Below, one piece after another: positions 1 to 6,282 of a DNA stretch of 8,787 nt. The stretch spans positions 1 through 8,787 of the forward strand of contig JAGHYP010000110.1 of assembly GCA_017743585.1 (NCBI GenBank). The letters run 5' to 3'. The translations under genes were made by a program, and so were the position numbers. Source of the stretch: Chloroflexota bacterium. GTDB lineage: Bacteria; Chloroflexota; Anaerolineae; Aggregatilineales; UBA2796. The notes under the pieces are model-generated. The model saw only the letters and a program-made list of their open reading frames with translations, ran no database searches and had not been told where the DNA came from. Each line of letters begins with the position of its first letter. Positions within the stretch are counted from its first letter, which is position 1.

Positions 1-40
1 GCGCTGCGCAGACGAGGCGTTGCGTTCACGCATACTGAGC

Positions 41-48
41 AAAGGAAG
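41..48 (+). promoter_or_regulatory. Ribosome binding site fixing a GTG start
   Basis: AAAGGAAG lies 7 nt before the GTG at 56. A TTG in the same frame at 20 would lengthen the protein by 12 residues, but this Shine-Dalgarno would then fall inside the coding region, so GTG 56 is preferred. Confidence 0.6.
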
Positions 49-55
49 TTCTCAC

Positions 56-778
56 GTGCAAGTTCGCCAAAAGCTTACAGAATTTGAAAGCACGATTGCT
101 TTTGTCATCGGCGGCGGCCTGATCTTGCTGATGCTGGTCTTCGGCTTGGCTTCTGCGAGCGGCGGCTCGGATGTCAGCCGTCTGAATCTGTTCCTGCTGC
201 TCGGCGCGTTGCTCTTGTTCGGCGGGACGCTGGTGTGGCTGTTCGCGTCGCGACCTTGGTCGAAGTACGATGACTGGTCAGAGCCGCTCTACACGGGTCA
301 CGATCATGACGATCACAGCGCCGAGGTGGGCGCCGAGCGCGCTGAGGCGCACAGCGCGCCAGCGGAGACGCTCGCGCACGCGGGCGCGGCCGAGGGCTCT
401 GGATCCGCAGCTGGCGCGAGCATCGCGCCTGCCGCAGCAGCGGCCTCCGCAGCCACAGAAGCGGTCGCAGCCGCGCCTGAGGCGCTCGCCGAGCAAGCGA
501 AAGCGCAGCCCGCTCCGCCTGATGACTTGACAATAATCGAGGGCATCGGCCCGAAGATCTCGGGCGCGCTGATCGCAGCAGGCGTGGATACCTTCGCCAA
601 GCTCGCCGCCCTGCAGCCTGAGGAGATCGAGCGCATTGTGCGCGGCGCGGGCGTGCGCATGGTCGGCAGGGCTGAGACGTGGGCAAAACAAGCGGCATTG
701 GCTGCCGAAGGCAAGTTCGATGAGCTGAGAGCCTATCAGCGAACCTTGATCGCCGGGCGCAGCGCCTCACGCGACTGA
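56..778 (+). CDS. Membrane-anchored helix-hairpin-helix (HHH) domain protein
   Basis: This encodes 240 aa from a GTG start. Two hydrophobic helices are visible at about residues 14-32 and 43-64, which should anchor it in the membrane. A charged stretch follows with a His/Asp cluster (H82, H84, H87 with D83, D85, D86), then a long Ala/Glu/Pro-rich linker (about 90-150) that is probably disordered. Residues about 158-228 form a helix-hairpin-helix region: the core is I161-E-G-I-G-P-K, followed by a second HHH-like helix pair and a W-A-K-Q-A-A-L-A-x-x-G-K-x-D-E-L segment. The same domain is known as a C-terminal appendage on some ribosomal proteins and on other small bacterial proteins, where it is predicted to bind nucleic acid or protein. 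The role here is unknown. Malate dehydrogenase follows 77 bp downstream with no terminator seen between, so co-transcription is possible. The composition of the linker makes homology calls there unsafe. Confidence 0.85.
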   Translation: MQVRQKLTEFESTIAFVIGGGLILLMLVFGLASASGGSDVSRLNLFLLLGALLLFGGTLVWLFASRPWSKYDDWSEPLYTGHDHDDHSAEVGAERAEAHSAPAETLAHAGAAEGSGSAAGASIAPAAAAASAATEAVAAAPEALAEQAKAQPAPPDDLTIIEGIGPKISGALIAAGVDTFAKLAALQPEEIERIVRGAGVRMVGRAETWAKQAALAAEGKFDELRAYQRTLIAGRSASRD

Positions 779-855
779 TCATCGCCTGATAGATCGAGAA
801 TGAGCGCGCCCATCCTCATCGCGTAGATGCCATCTAACCCAGAAAGGACGCTCTG

Positions 856-1803
856 ATGCGCAAAAAAGTTACCATCGTAGGCGCAGGCGCAGTTGGCTCT
901 ACTGCCGCGCACTGGATCGTGAGCAAGGAACTGGCTGATGTCGTCTTGGTGGACGTGGTGCAAGGCTTGCCGCAAGGCATCGCGCTCGACCTCGCGCAAG
1001 CGGCGCCCGTGGAGGGCTTCGATCTGAAGCTGGTCGGCACCAACGGCTACGAAGAGACCGCCAACTCGGATGTGATTCTGATCACGGCGGGCGTGCCGCG
1101 CCGCAAAGACCCTGTCACAGGCAAATTCCCAAGCCGCGACGAGCTGGTCAAGATCAACCAAGAGGTGGTCGGCCCGCTCACGGCCGAGCTGGTGAAATAC
1201 TCGCCCAATAGCATCATAATCGTGGTCACCAATCCGCTGGACGCCATGTGCCATGTGGTGAAGGAAGTGAGCGGCTTCCCGCGCGAGCGCGTGATCGGTC
1301 AATCGGGCGCGCTCGATACAGCGCGCTACAAGGCCTTCATCGCGATGGAACTGGGCGTGAGCGTGGAAGATGTACACGGCATTGTGCTGGGCGGTCACGG
1401 CGATGAGATGGTGCCGCTGCCGCGGCATACCTCAGTGGCGGGCATCCCAATCCGCGAGCTGCTCTCTGAGGAAAAATTGCAGGCGATCATCGAGCGCACG
1501 CGCAAAGGCGGCGGCGAGTTGGTCAGCTTGATGGGGCGCAGCGCTTATTATGCGCCCGCCGCTGCTTCCGTCAGCATGATCGAGGCTATCCTGAAAGATA
1601 AGAAGCGCGTGATGGCTTGTGCAGTGTACTTGCAGGGCGAATATGGGTATCACGACCTGTTCATCGGCGTGCCGTGTGTGCTCGGCGCCAAGGGCATGGA
1701 GCGCGTCATCGTCATGGATTTGAACGAAGAAGAGAGAGCGATGCTCGAAGTCAGCGCCAACGCCGTGCGCGCCGTGGTAAGCGTGTTGGGCTACAAGAAA
1801 TAG
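856..1803 (+). CDS. mdh: Malate dehydrogenase, LDH-like (MDH type 3)
   Basis: It catalyses the NAD-dependent interconversion of malate and oxaloacetate (TCA cycle, cytoplasm). It is 315 aa with ATG 856 preceded by GAAAGGA at 842-848. The Rossmann motif G9-A-G-A-V-G14 and D33 at the end of strand 2 indicate NAD preference. Substrate and catalytic residues are R82 (position 102 in LDH numbering; Arg here means malate rather than lactate), R94 (109), N126, D154, R157 (171) and H181 in G-G-H-G-D-E. The sequence closely resembles Chloroflexus MDH, which from memory is about 309 aa. The extra six residues sit between R82 and R94: the usual K-P-G-M-S is replaced by an 11-residue stretch, R-K-D-P-V-T-G-K-F-P-S. 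This is the mobile loop that closes over the substrate. All catalytic residues are intact, so I expect an active enzyme with possibly altered loop kinetics or specificity. Confidence 0.95.
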   Translation: MRKKVTIVGAGAVGSTAAHWIVSKELADVVLVDVVQGLPQGIALDLAQAAPVEGFDLKLVGTNGYEETANSDVILITAGVPRRKDPVTGKFPSRDELVKINQEVVGPLTAELVKYSPNSIIIVVTNPLDAMCHVVKEVSGFPRERVIGQSGALDTARYKAFIAMELGVSVEDVHGIVLGGHGDEMVPLPRHTSVAGIPIRELLSEEKLQAIIERTRKGGGELVSLMGRSAYYAPAAASVSMIEAILKDKKRVMACAVYLQGEYGYHDLFIGVPCVLGAKGMERVIVMDLNEEERAMLEVSANAVRAVVSVLGYKK

Positions 1804-1993
1804 TATTGATTCTGAGCGCACGACATTCCAACCCTACGCCCCGCGCAATTGCCTGTGCAGCCGCCGATCAGCATGCCTTCAGCACGTCTTCTGGTGCTCC
1901 TCGCTCGCGCATGAGGCTCTTCATTCAAAAATTGAGTCTTAAGAGAGCATAAAGCGCTGTCTAAAGTGCCGTCGGCGAGGAGATATCGTGCGC

Positions 1994-2002
1994 TTATCCA
2001 CA
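1994..2002 (+). promoter_or_regulatory. Isolated DnaA-box-like 9-mer
   Basis: TTATCCACA matches the consensus high-affinity DnaA box exactly. It lies in the 273-bp intergenic region between mdh and the dprE1 homologue, 25 bp upstream of a -10-like TATACT. It is single: I see no second box nearby, so an origin is not supported. It could be a DnaA-responsive operator or chance. Confidence 0.3.
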
Positions 2003-2026
2003 ATCGCCGATGGAACGGCAGTGCGC

Positions 2027-2032
2027 TATACT
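2027..2032 (+). promoter_or_regulatory. Candidate -10 element upstream of the dprE cluster
   Basis: TATACT matches the -10 consensus at five of six bases and lies 44 bp before the TTG start at 2077. No good -35 is found at 16-18 bp upstream, so this is weak. A direct repeat GCGCTAT (2023-2029 and 2038-2044) brackets it. Confidence 0.3.
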
Positions 2033-2063
2033 AGGGCGCGCTATGCTGTAACGCGGCAAGCGC

Positions 2064-2069
2064 AGGAGA
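2064..2069 (+). promoter_or_regulatory. Ribosome binding site fixing a TTG start
   Basis: AGGAGA ends 7 nt before TTG 2077. The nearby ATG at 2070 is only 1-2 nt from the Shine-Dalgarno and opens a different frame that stops near 2165, so TTG is the credible start of the oxidase gene. Confidence 0.65.
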
Positions 2070-2076
2070 ATGCGGA

Positions 2077-3411
2077 TTGGGTCGCAGCTATCAATCGTGG
2101 GGAAATTATCCAAAGGCGCGCAATCAGCGCGTGATTCCCGTCCACTGGCGCGACGCGCCGCCTGACCTACAGGCAATTGACGGCAGCGTGCTGGCATATG
2201 GCTACGGGCGCAGCTACGGCGATAGCTGCCTGAACGAGAACGGCACGCTACTGGATATCACGCCGTTGAATCGCTACATCGCATTCGACGCCGAGCGCGG
2301 GCTGATCCGCTGCGAGAGCGGCGTGCTATTCGCCGATCTTCTGCAGTTCATCGTGCCGCGCGGCTGGTTTCTGCCGACGACGCCGGGCACCAAGTACGTC
2401 TCGGTCGGCGGTGCCATCGCTAACGACGTGCATGGCAAGAATCATCACGTGGCAGGCACGTTTGGCGGGCATGTGACGCGCTTCGAGCTGTTGCGCTCAG
2501 ATGGCTCGCGCTTGATCTGCTCGCCGACCGAGAACGCAGAGCTGTTCCGCGCCACCATCGGCGGCCTAGGCTTGACGGGCTTGATTCTCTGGGCAGAGTT
2601 CAAGCTGCGGCGCATTCCGGGCCCGTACATCGCGCAAGAGAAAATCCGCTTCGGCAACATTGATGAGTTCTTCGCCATCAGCGAGGACTCTGACAAGGAG
2701 TATGAGTACACAGTCGCTTGGGTGGATTGTGTCTCGGGCGGCGATAAGCTAGGGCGCGGCATTTTCATTCGCGGCAACAACGCATGGCTTGCTCGGCTGC
2801 CTGATAAAAGCGCCGCGCCTAGGACGTTGCTCACGATGCCGTTCGATCTGCCGCCCTTCGCTTTGAACCTGCTCACAGTGCGCGCCTTCAACGAGGTGTA
2901 CTACCGCGCGCCGCTGGGCAAAGTGCAGCATAAGATCGTGCCGTACGATCCGTTTTTCTATCCGCTGGATGTGATCGACGACTGGAATCGTCTTTACGGC
3001 AAGGCGGGCTTCTTGCAGTACCAATTCGTCGTGCCGCGCGCTCACGACCGCAGCGCAATCAAGGAAATTTTGCGCCAGATCAGCGCCTCAGGCGTTGTCT
3101 CCTTCCTTGCCGTGCTGAAGGTCTTCGGCGATGTCGAGTCGCCGGGCATGTTGTCGTTTCCGCGCCCTGGCGTGACCTTAGCGCTGGATTTTCCGTATCG
3201 CGGCGCGCCGACCTTGCGCCTGCTGGATCGGCTCGACCAGATTGTGCGCGAATGCGGCGGCGCGCTATACCCCGCCAAAGATGCGCGCATGTCGCCGCAA
3301 ATGTTCGAGGCATCTTTCCCGAACTGGCGTGCGTTCAGCCAATACGTTGATCCCAAGTTTTCATCCAGCTTCTGGCGGCGCGTGACGGGGCAAGCTCAGA
3401 GCGGCAAGTGA
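2077..3411 (+). CDS. dprE1: DprE1-like FAD-dependent sugar 2'-oxidase
   Basis: This is a 444-aa flavoenzyme of the VAO/ALO class, close in length to mycobacterial DprE1 (about 461 aa). DprE1 oxidises the 2'-OH of polyprenyl-phosphoryl ribose to a 2-keto intermediate, the first half of epimerisation to arabinose. The N-terminal W8-G-N fits the conserved W-G near the family start. The FAD-binding signature Y43-G-R-S-Y-G-D49 is followed by the G-G-A-I-A-N-D-V-H119-G-K121-N-H-H stretch. The substrate domain has G-F-L-Q-Y-Q-F, a V-L-K-V-F-G segment equivalent to the Lys367 region, and A-K401-D-A-R equivalent to Lys418. The position of Cys387, the covalent benzothiazinone target in Mycobacterium, is A369 (T-L-A-L-D-F-P) by my alignment from memory. 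The gene starts a cluster with the DprE2 homologue 10 bp downstream. Chloroflexota are not known for mycobacterial arabinogalactan, so the lipid-sugar substrate may differ. Confidence 0.85.
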   Translation: MGRSYQSWGNYPKARNQRVIPVHWRDAPPDLQAIDGSVLAYGYGRSYGDSCLNENGTLLDITPLNRYIAFDAERGLIRCESGVLFADLLQFIVPRGWFLPTTPGTKYVSVGGAIANDVHGKNHHVAGTFGGHVTRFELLRSDGSRLICSPTENAELFRATIGGLGLTGLILWAEFKLRRIPGPYIAQEKIRFGNIDEFFAISEDSDKEYEYTVAWVDCVSGGDKLGRGIFIRGNNAWLARLPDKSAAPRTLLTMPFDLPPFALNLLTVRAFNEVYYRAPLGKVQHKIVPYDPFFYPLDVIDDWNRLYGKAGFLQYQFVVPRAHDRSAIKEILRQISASGVVSFLAVLKVFGDVESPGMLSFPRPGVTLALDFPYRGAPTLRLLDRLDQIVRECGGALYPAKDARMSPQMFEASFPNWRAFSQYVDPKFSSSFWRRVTGQAQSGK

Positions 3412-3421
3412 GGCATTCTCC

Positions 3422-4156
3422 ATGAGGGTCATGATCATCAGCGCGACGTCGGCCATTGCGCACGAGGTGAGTCGGTGCTTTGCCGCTGACAGGGCTGCGC
3501 TCTTCCTTGTGGCGCGCAACGCGGAGAGGTTAGCGGCGGCAGCAGACGACCTGAGGGTATTGGGCGCGGCAAAGGTTGAGACCTATGTGGCTGACCTCGC
3601 CGATCTGAGCACGCACGCAGCGCTGATCGAGGCGGCGCGGCAGGCGCTGGGCGGCATTGACGCGGTCTTGATCGCGCACGGCGTCCTCGGCGACCAAAAG
3701 ACAGCGCAGCAGAGCGTCTCCGCCACGCTTGAGCTATTCCACATCAATGCGATCAGCTACATCTCGCTGATCACGCTGCTCGCCAATCACTTCGAAGCGC
3801 AGCGACAAGGCTGTTTGGCCGTGATCGGCTCAGTGGCGGGCGAGCGCGGGCGCGGCAGCAATTACATCTACGGCGCGGCAAAGGGCGCCGTGGCAATTTT
3901 CATGAGCGGCGTGCGCAACCGCTTGGCGAAGGTCGGCGTCTCCGTGCTGACTGTGAAGCTGGGCCTCGTGAACACCCCGATGACGGCGCACATGAAGAAG
4001 AACGCGCTCTTCGCCGAGCCTGCGCAGGTTGGCAAGCGCATTTACGCCGCGATGCTCAGGGGCGAGGATATCCTTTACGTGCCGTCCTTCTGGATGTGGA
4101 TCATGCTGGTCATCCGCAATATCCCTGAGCGGATTTTCAAGAGGCTGAATTTGTGA
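3422..4156 (+). CDS. dprE2: DprE2-like short-chain dehydrogenase/reductase
   Basis: This 244-aa classical-size SDR is predicted to reduce the keto-sugar made by the upstream oxidase, completing 2'-epimerisation of a polyprenyl-linked pentose. The nucleotide loop is S7-A-T-S-A-I-A13, the DprE2-type variant of TGxxxGxG. Here all three usual glycines are replaced. Arg in V-A-R-N after strand 2 suggests NADPH. The catalytic tetrad is complete: N109, S137, Y150 and K154 (Y-G-A-A-K). The tail W-M-W-I-M-L-V-I-R-N-I-P-E-R-I-F-K-R-L resembles the hydrophobic C-terminus of mycobacterial DprE2 and could dock to the membrane where the lipid substrate sits. It starts at ATG 3422, 10 bp after the oxidase stop, and the lipoprotein ATG follows its own stop by 1 bp. 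A generic SDR is the alternative, but the pairing with the oxidase makes DprE2 much more likely. Confidence 0.83.
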   Translation: MRVMIISATSAIAHEVSRCFAADRAALFLVARNAERLAAAADDLRVLGAAKVETYVADLADLSTHAALIEAARQALGGIDAVLIAHGVLGDQKTAQQSVSATLELFHINAISYISLITLLANHFEAQRQGCLAVIGSVAGERGRGSNYIYGAAKGAVAIFMSGVRNRLAKVGVSVLTVKLGLVNTPMTAHMKKNALFAEPAQVGKRIYAAMLRGEDILYVPSFWMWIMLVIRNIPERIFKRLNL

Positions 4157-4157
4157 G

Positions 4158-4532
4158 ATGCGGCTAGGCCTGATGTGCTTGCTGGGCGCGCTATTGGCTG
4201 TAAGCGCCTGCGCGCCATGGCGTGCGCTGGTCATCTTCGAGAATCGCTCTGAGTGCGGCGGCGCGATCGCCATCCGCTTGACGAATGAGCGCACGGGCGA
4301 GGTGATTCGCGAGCGCGTGGCGGATGGTCAGCGGCTGGAGATCGAGCTGCGCCCTGATGATTGGTACAGCTACATCGTGGATTTCACAGCGGCGGGGCGG
4401 CGCCCTGATGGTTACCGCTGCATAGCGCTCAAAGAGGGTCGGATTCGCATCCCGCAAGGCAGCGTGCCGCTGCGCATCCCGCTCGAATCGCAGCGGCAGA
4501 CGCCTGTGCCAAGGGCTACAGCGACTCCATAG
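4158..4532 (+). CDS. Small predicted lipoprotein in the dprE cluster
   Basis: It encodes 124 aa with a short signal peptide: M-R-L-G, a hydrophobic core, then lipobox V15-S-A-C18. C18 should be lipidated, leaving a mature domain of about 107 residues. That domain alternates charged and hydrophobic residues in a beta-rich pattern, has two cysteines (C33, C88) that could form a disulfide, and ends in a Pro/Thr-rich tail (T-P-V-P-R-A-T-A-T-P). I do not recognise the family. The ATG at 4158 starts 1 bp after the DprE2-like stop, so translation is probably coupled. An ATG at residue 6 is a possible alternative start, but it would leave the signal peptide without its positive end. Sharing a transcript with a lipid-sugar epimerase suggests an envelope role, but this is context only. 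The stop is 7 bp from the convergent ferritin-like gene. Confidence 0.75.
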   Translation: MRLGLMCLLGALLAVSACAPWRALVIFENRSECGGAIAIRLTNERTGEVIRERVADGQRLEIELRPDDWYSYIVDFTAAGRRPDGYRCIALKEGRIRIPQGSVPLRIPLESQRQTPVPRATATP

Positions 4533-4539
4533 CGAGGCG

Positions 4540-4965
4540 CTAGAGCGTCCAGTCGGTCAGGATGCGCGCTGTCTCGTCGCGGTGAACGCTCTCATCGCGC
4601 ACCATCTCTTCCAACTGAACTTGCAGGCCGACGTCGCCGAAGGCCGCCGCCTCTTGCGCGCGCTGTGTATAGCGGCGCGCCGCGTCTGTCTCCGCTTCCA
4701 AGACCGCCTCAACCATCTCGCGATTGGTCTTGGCTTCCTTCACGGGGGCAGGCACGGTCGTCGGCTCGCCGCCGAGCGCCACAATTTTGTTGGCAAGGTA
4801 CTGCGCGTGCAGCTGCTCATCGTGTATTTCCGAGAGGAAGAATTGCGCCAATTGCGGACGATACGGCCCGTAGGCTTTGGCGGCATAGGTCAGGTATTGG
4901 ATGATGGCGGAGAGTTCGTGCGCGAGGTCGTCATTCAGGTGCTTGATCAAGGTCTCTTTATCCAT
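4540..4965 (-). CDS. Bacterioferritin-like diiron protein
   Basis: This 141-aa four-helix-bundle protein probably binds iron at a dinuclear centre, for iron storage or oxidative-stress protection. The ligand set matches bacterioferritin (E18, E51, H54, E94, E127, H130 in E. coli) with nearly identical spacing: E17, E50-x-x-H53, E92, E125-x-x-H128. The motif L-N-x-x-L-x-x-E-L-x-A-I-x-Q-Y at helix 1 and Y24 also match. The residue at the haem-ligand position (Met52 of Bfr) is Q51, so haem binding as in true Bfr is not expected. The chain ends after helix 4, about 15 residues shorter than Bfr, so the short fifth helix that helps build the 24-mer cage is absent. It may therefore not form a cage. 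ATG 4965 has GGAG 10 nt upstream. A candidate promoter lies about 60 bp before the start. Confidence 0.88.
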   Translation of the reverse strand: MDKETLIKHLNDDLAHELSAIIQYLTYAAKAYGPYRPQLAQFFLSEIHDEQLHAQYLANKIVALGGEPTTVPAPVKEAKTNREMVEAVLEAETDAARRYTQRAQEAAAFGDVGLQVQLEEMVRDESVHRDETARILTDWTL

Positions 4966-5024
4966 CGTTCAGCGACTCCATGTGTTCAGAGCGAAGCGCG
5001 GGGATCGCGCGTGCGCCTTGCGAG

Positions 5025-5054
5025 ATTGTAGCGCATTGCGCGGCGGCGCACCAA
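5025..5054 (-). promoter_or_regulatory. Candidate promoter of the ferritin-like gene
   Basis: Read on the minus strand, TTGGTG (5054-5049) and TACAAT (5030-5025) are separated by 18 bp, about 60 bp upstream of the ATG at 4965. The -10 matches five of six bases, the -35 only TTG. I see no Fur-like palindrome. The 174-bp gap (4966-5139) otherwise shows no gene. Confidence 0.4.
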
Positions 5055-5139
5055 GCACTGTCGCCGTTCTTCGAGGCAATGCCTGCCGCTTTGGTCTCGA
5101 CGCGCGCTTTGCAAAGGCGAACAGGCACGCCGAGGCTGC

Positions 5140-5751
5140 TCACTTGGCGCCAGGCTTGCGCACCCGCGCGTAGAGAAACCAGAATTTCTGCGGCGGATAG
5201 GCGGGCTGCACCCGCTCGCTCCAGCAGAACTCGCCTTTCTCGATGCAGCGGCTGATCGCGTTATCAAGCGCGGCCAGCCGGCTTTTCAGATCATCGCCCA
5301 GCACGTTGACCTCAAGCGCGGCGTCGCGCAGATGCTCGACTATGACGCGCTTTTCCATCGCCGAAGGATAGTTATCGGCGCAAGCGCGCAAGCGCTCAGC
5401 GCACTCGCGGGCGAAGTGTTCCAACGCGCCAATGCGCGCTTGCAGCTCTTGCCGCAATTTGCCTTCGTAGTGAACTGCCCAAGCGCGCCGCACCTCGTCC
5501 AGCTTGCGTTGCGCCGCCTCAACCGCCGCCTGCTGCGAGGGCGAGAGCTGATCGCGCAGCGCATTCAAGCGCGCAAGGCGCATCAGCAAGCCGCCGAGCG
5601 TCAGGCGCGGCAGGCTCGGATCGCTCAACATGCCGTAGAGTTCGCTCTCATAGATATACGGCGTCAGATGATCTGCCATCGCCGTCACGGCGCGCACGTC
5701 CTGCGCGAGATCAACCGTGAAAATGCGCTTCGGCTCGCCTGCGGCGCTCAT
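5140..5751 (-). CDS. Unrecognised helical protein, coupled to upstream gene
   Basis: It encodes 203 aa and I do not recognise the family. The N-terminal third (K8-R-I-F-T-V-D-L-A-Q-D to about 70) is mixed and contains the patterned segment Y-E-S-E-L-Y-G-M-L. Residues about 70-170 are rich in Ala, Arg, Glu and Leu with long amphipathic helices, plausibly a coiled coil or helical bundle. The C-terminal 30 residues are aromatic (F-C-W-S-E-R, P-P-Q-K-F-W-F-L-Y-A-R-V-R-K-P-G). There is no signal peptide and no membrane helix, so it is probably cytoplasmic. ATG 5751 overlaps the stop of the upstream gene by 4 bp (ATGA arrangement), so the two products are likely made together and may interact. Reading-frame integrity and coupling support a real gene. 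No function is claimed. Confidence 0.75.
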   Translation of the reverse strand: MSAAGEPKRIFTVDLAQDVRAVTAMADHLTPYIYESELYGMLSDPSLPRLTLGGLLMRLARLNALRDQLSPSQQAAVEAAQRKLDEVRRAWAVHYEGKLRQELQARIGALEHFARECAERLRACADNYPSAMEKRVIVEHLRDAALEVNVLGDDLKSRLAALDNAISRCIEKGEFCWSERVQPAYPPQKFWFLYARVRKPGAK

Positions 5752-6149
5752 CTTTTGTAAGTCTTCAGGCGCGTGCAGTTCGGCTTGCCCTGCACTTCTT
5801 GAAGGCGCTTTTGCCCTTCCTCAGTGCGCCACCACTCCACCACAAACGCCCCGTTCTCGTCCACGTAGCTGAAGAGCGGCGGCATCTGCAGCATCTGCGA
5901 GAAGCCCGTGACCAGCGTTTTGTTCTCCTCACTGGCGGTCAGGCGCAGGTAGGTGTTCGGAATCCATTCCATGGTGAGCGCGATGTTGTTCCACTTGCCT
6001 TCCATGCGGAAAGGCGGCTCTGCGCTGACGCAATCCATGTAGATATTGCTGAAGCGCATCGCCCAAAGCGTGTGGTTCACGCGCTCTTCGATGTAGTAGG
6101 GACGGCGCTCGGGCTCGTTGTAAAACCATGTGCGCGAGTTGGTCGCCAT
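5748..6149 (-). CDS. Unrecognised small protein, first of a coupled pair
   Basis: It encodes 133 aa and I do not recognise the family. The protein is rich in aromatic residues and Glu/Asn (W-F-Y-N-E-P-E-R-R-P-Y-Y-I-E-E-R, M-E-W-I-P-N-T-Y-L-R-L, F-V-V-E-W-W-R-T-E-E-G) and looks like a compact alpha/beta cytoplasmic domain. It has no signal peptide, no transmembrane helix and only two cysteines. ATG 6149 is preceded on the minus strand by AGGAGAG 9 nt upstream, and a -10-like TATAGT lies about 42 bp upstream. Its last codons overlap the start of the next gene by 4 bp. It is divergent from the EVE-nuclease gene across a 286-bp region, so a shared regulator is possible but not shown. Confidence 0.78.
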   Translation of the reverse strand: MATNSRTWFYNEPERRPYYIEERVNHTLWAMRFSNIYMDCVSAEPPFRMEGKWNNIALTMEWIPNTYLRLTASEENKTLVTGFSQMLQMPPLFSYVDENGAFVVEWWRTEEGQKRLQEVQGKPNCTRLKTYKR

Positions 6150-6190
6150 GAGAGTGCTCTCTCCTGCCGATGATGCTCAGGTCGCTCAAG

Positions 6191-6196
6191 ACTATA
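6191..6196 (-). promoter_or_regulatory. Candidate -10 element for the minus-strand pair
   Basis: TATAGT on the minus strand lies 41 bp before ATG 6149, a normal distance. The bases 16-18 bp upstream (around TACCTG) are a poor -35, so this rests mainly on the -10. Confidence 0.3.
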
Positions 6197-6282
6197 GCCT
6201 AGAATCGCCGATTCAGGTAGCTTGGGGGCGCTTCGGCGCGAAAAATGCCTCGGCAGGCTGCAGACTCGTTGCCGATCACAGC

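Noticed and set aside
174..782. Minus-strand 202-codon frame opposite the HHH membrane protein
   Set aside because: Arg-rich low-complexity translation, the complement of the Ala/Glu-rich linker, with no Shine-Dalgarno or domain.
736..1428. Long minus-strand open frame (230 codons) opposite mdh
   Set aside because: It is antisense to a well-conserved enzyme, rich in His/Arg/Ala as expected from the complement of GC-rich codons, and resembles no family.
1881..1945. Short inverted repeats downstream of mdh (AGCAC/GTGCT and CTCTT/AAGAG)
   Set aside because: Stems of five base pairs with 8- and 19-nt loops and no T-tract; not convincing as a terminator for mdh.
1994..2002. Replication origin suggested by a perfect DnaA box
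   Set aside because: Single box, with no cluster, no AT-rich unwinding element and no dnaA/dnaN/parAB genes nearby.
6228..6246. GCGC-TTCG-GCGC hairpin followed by GAAAAAT
   Set aside because: Only a 4-bp stem, and the A-run would be on the wrong side for a minus-strand terminator while no T-run follows on the plus strand.
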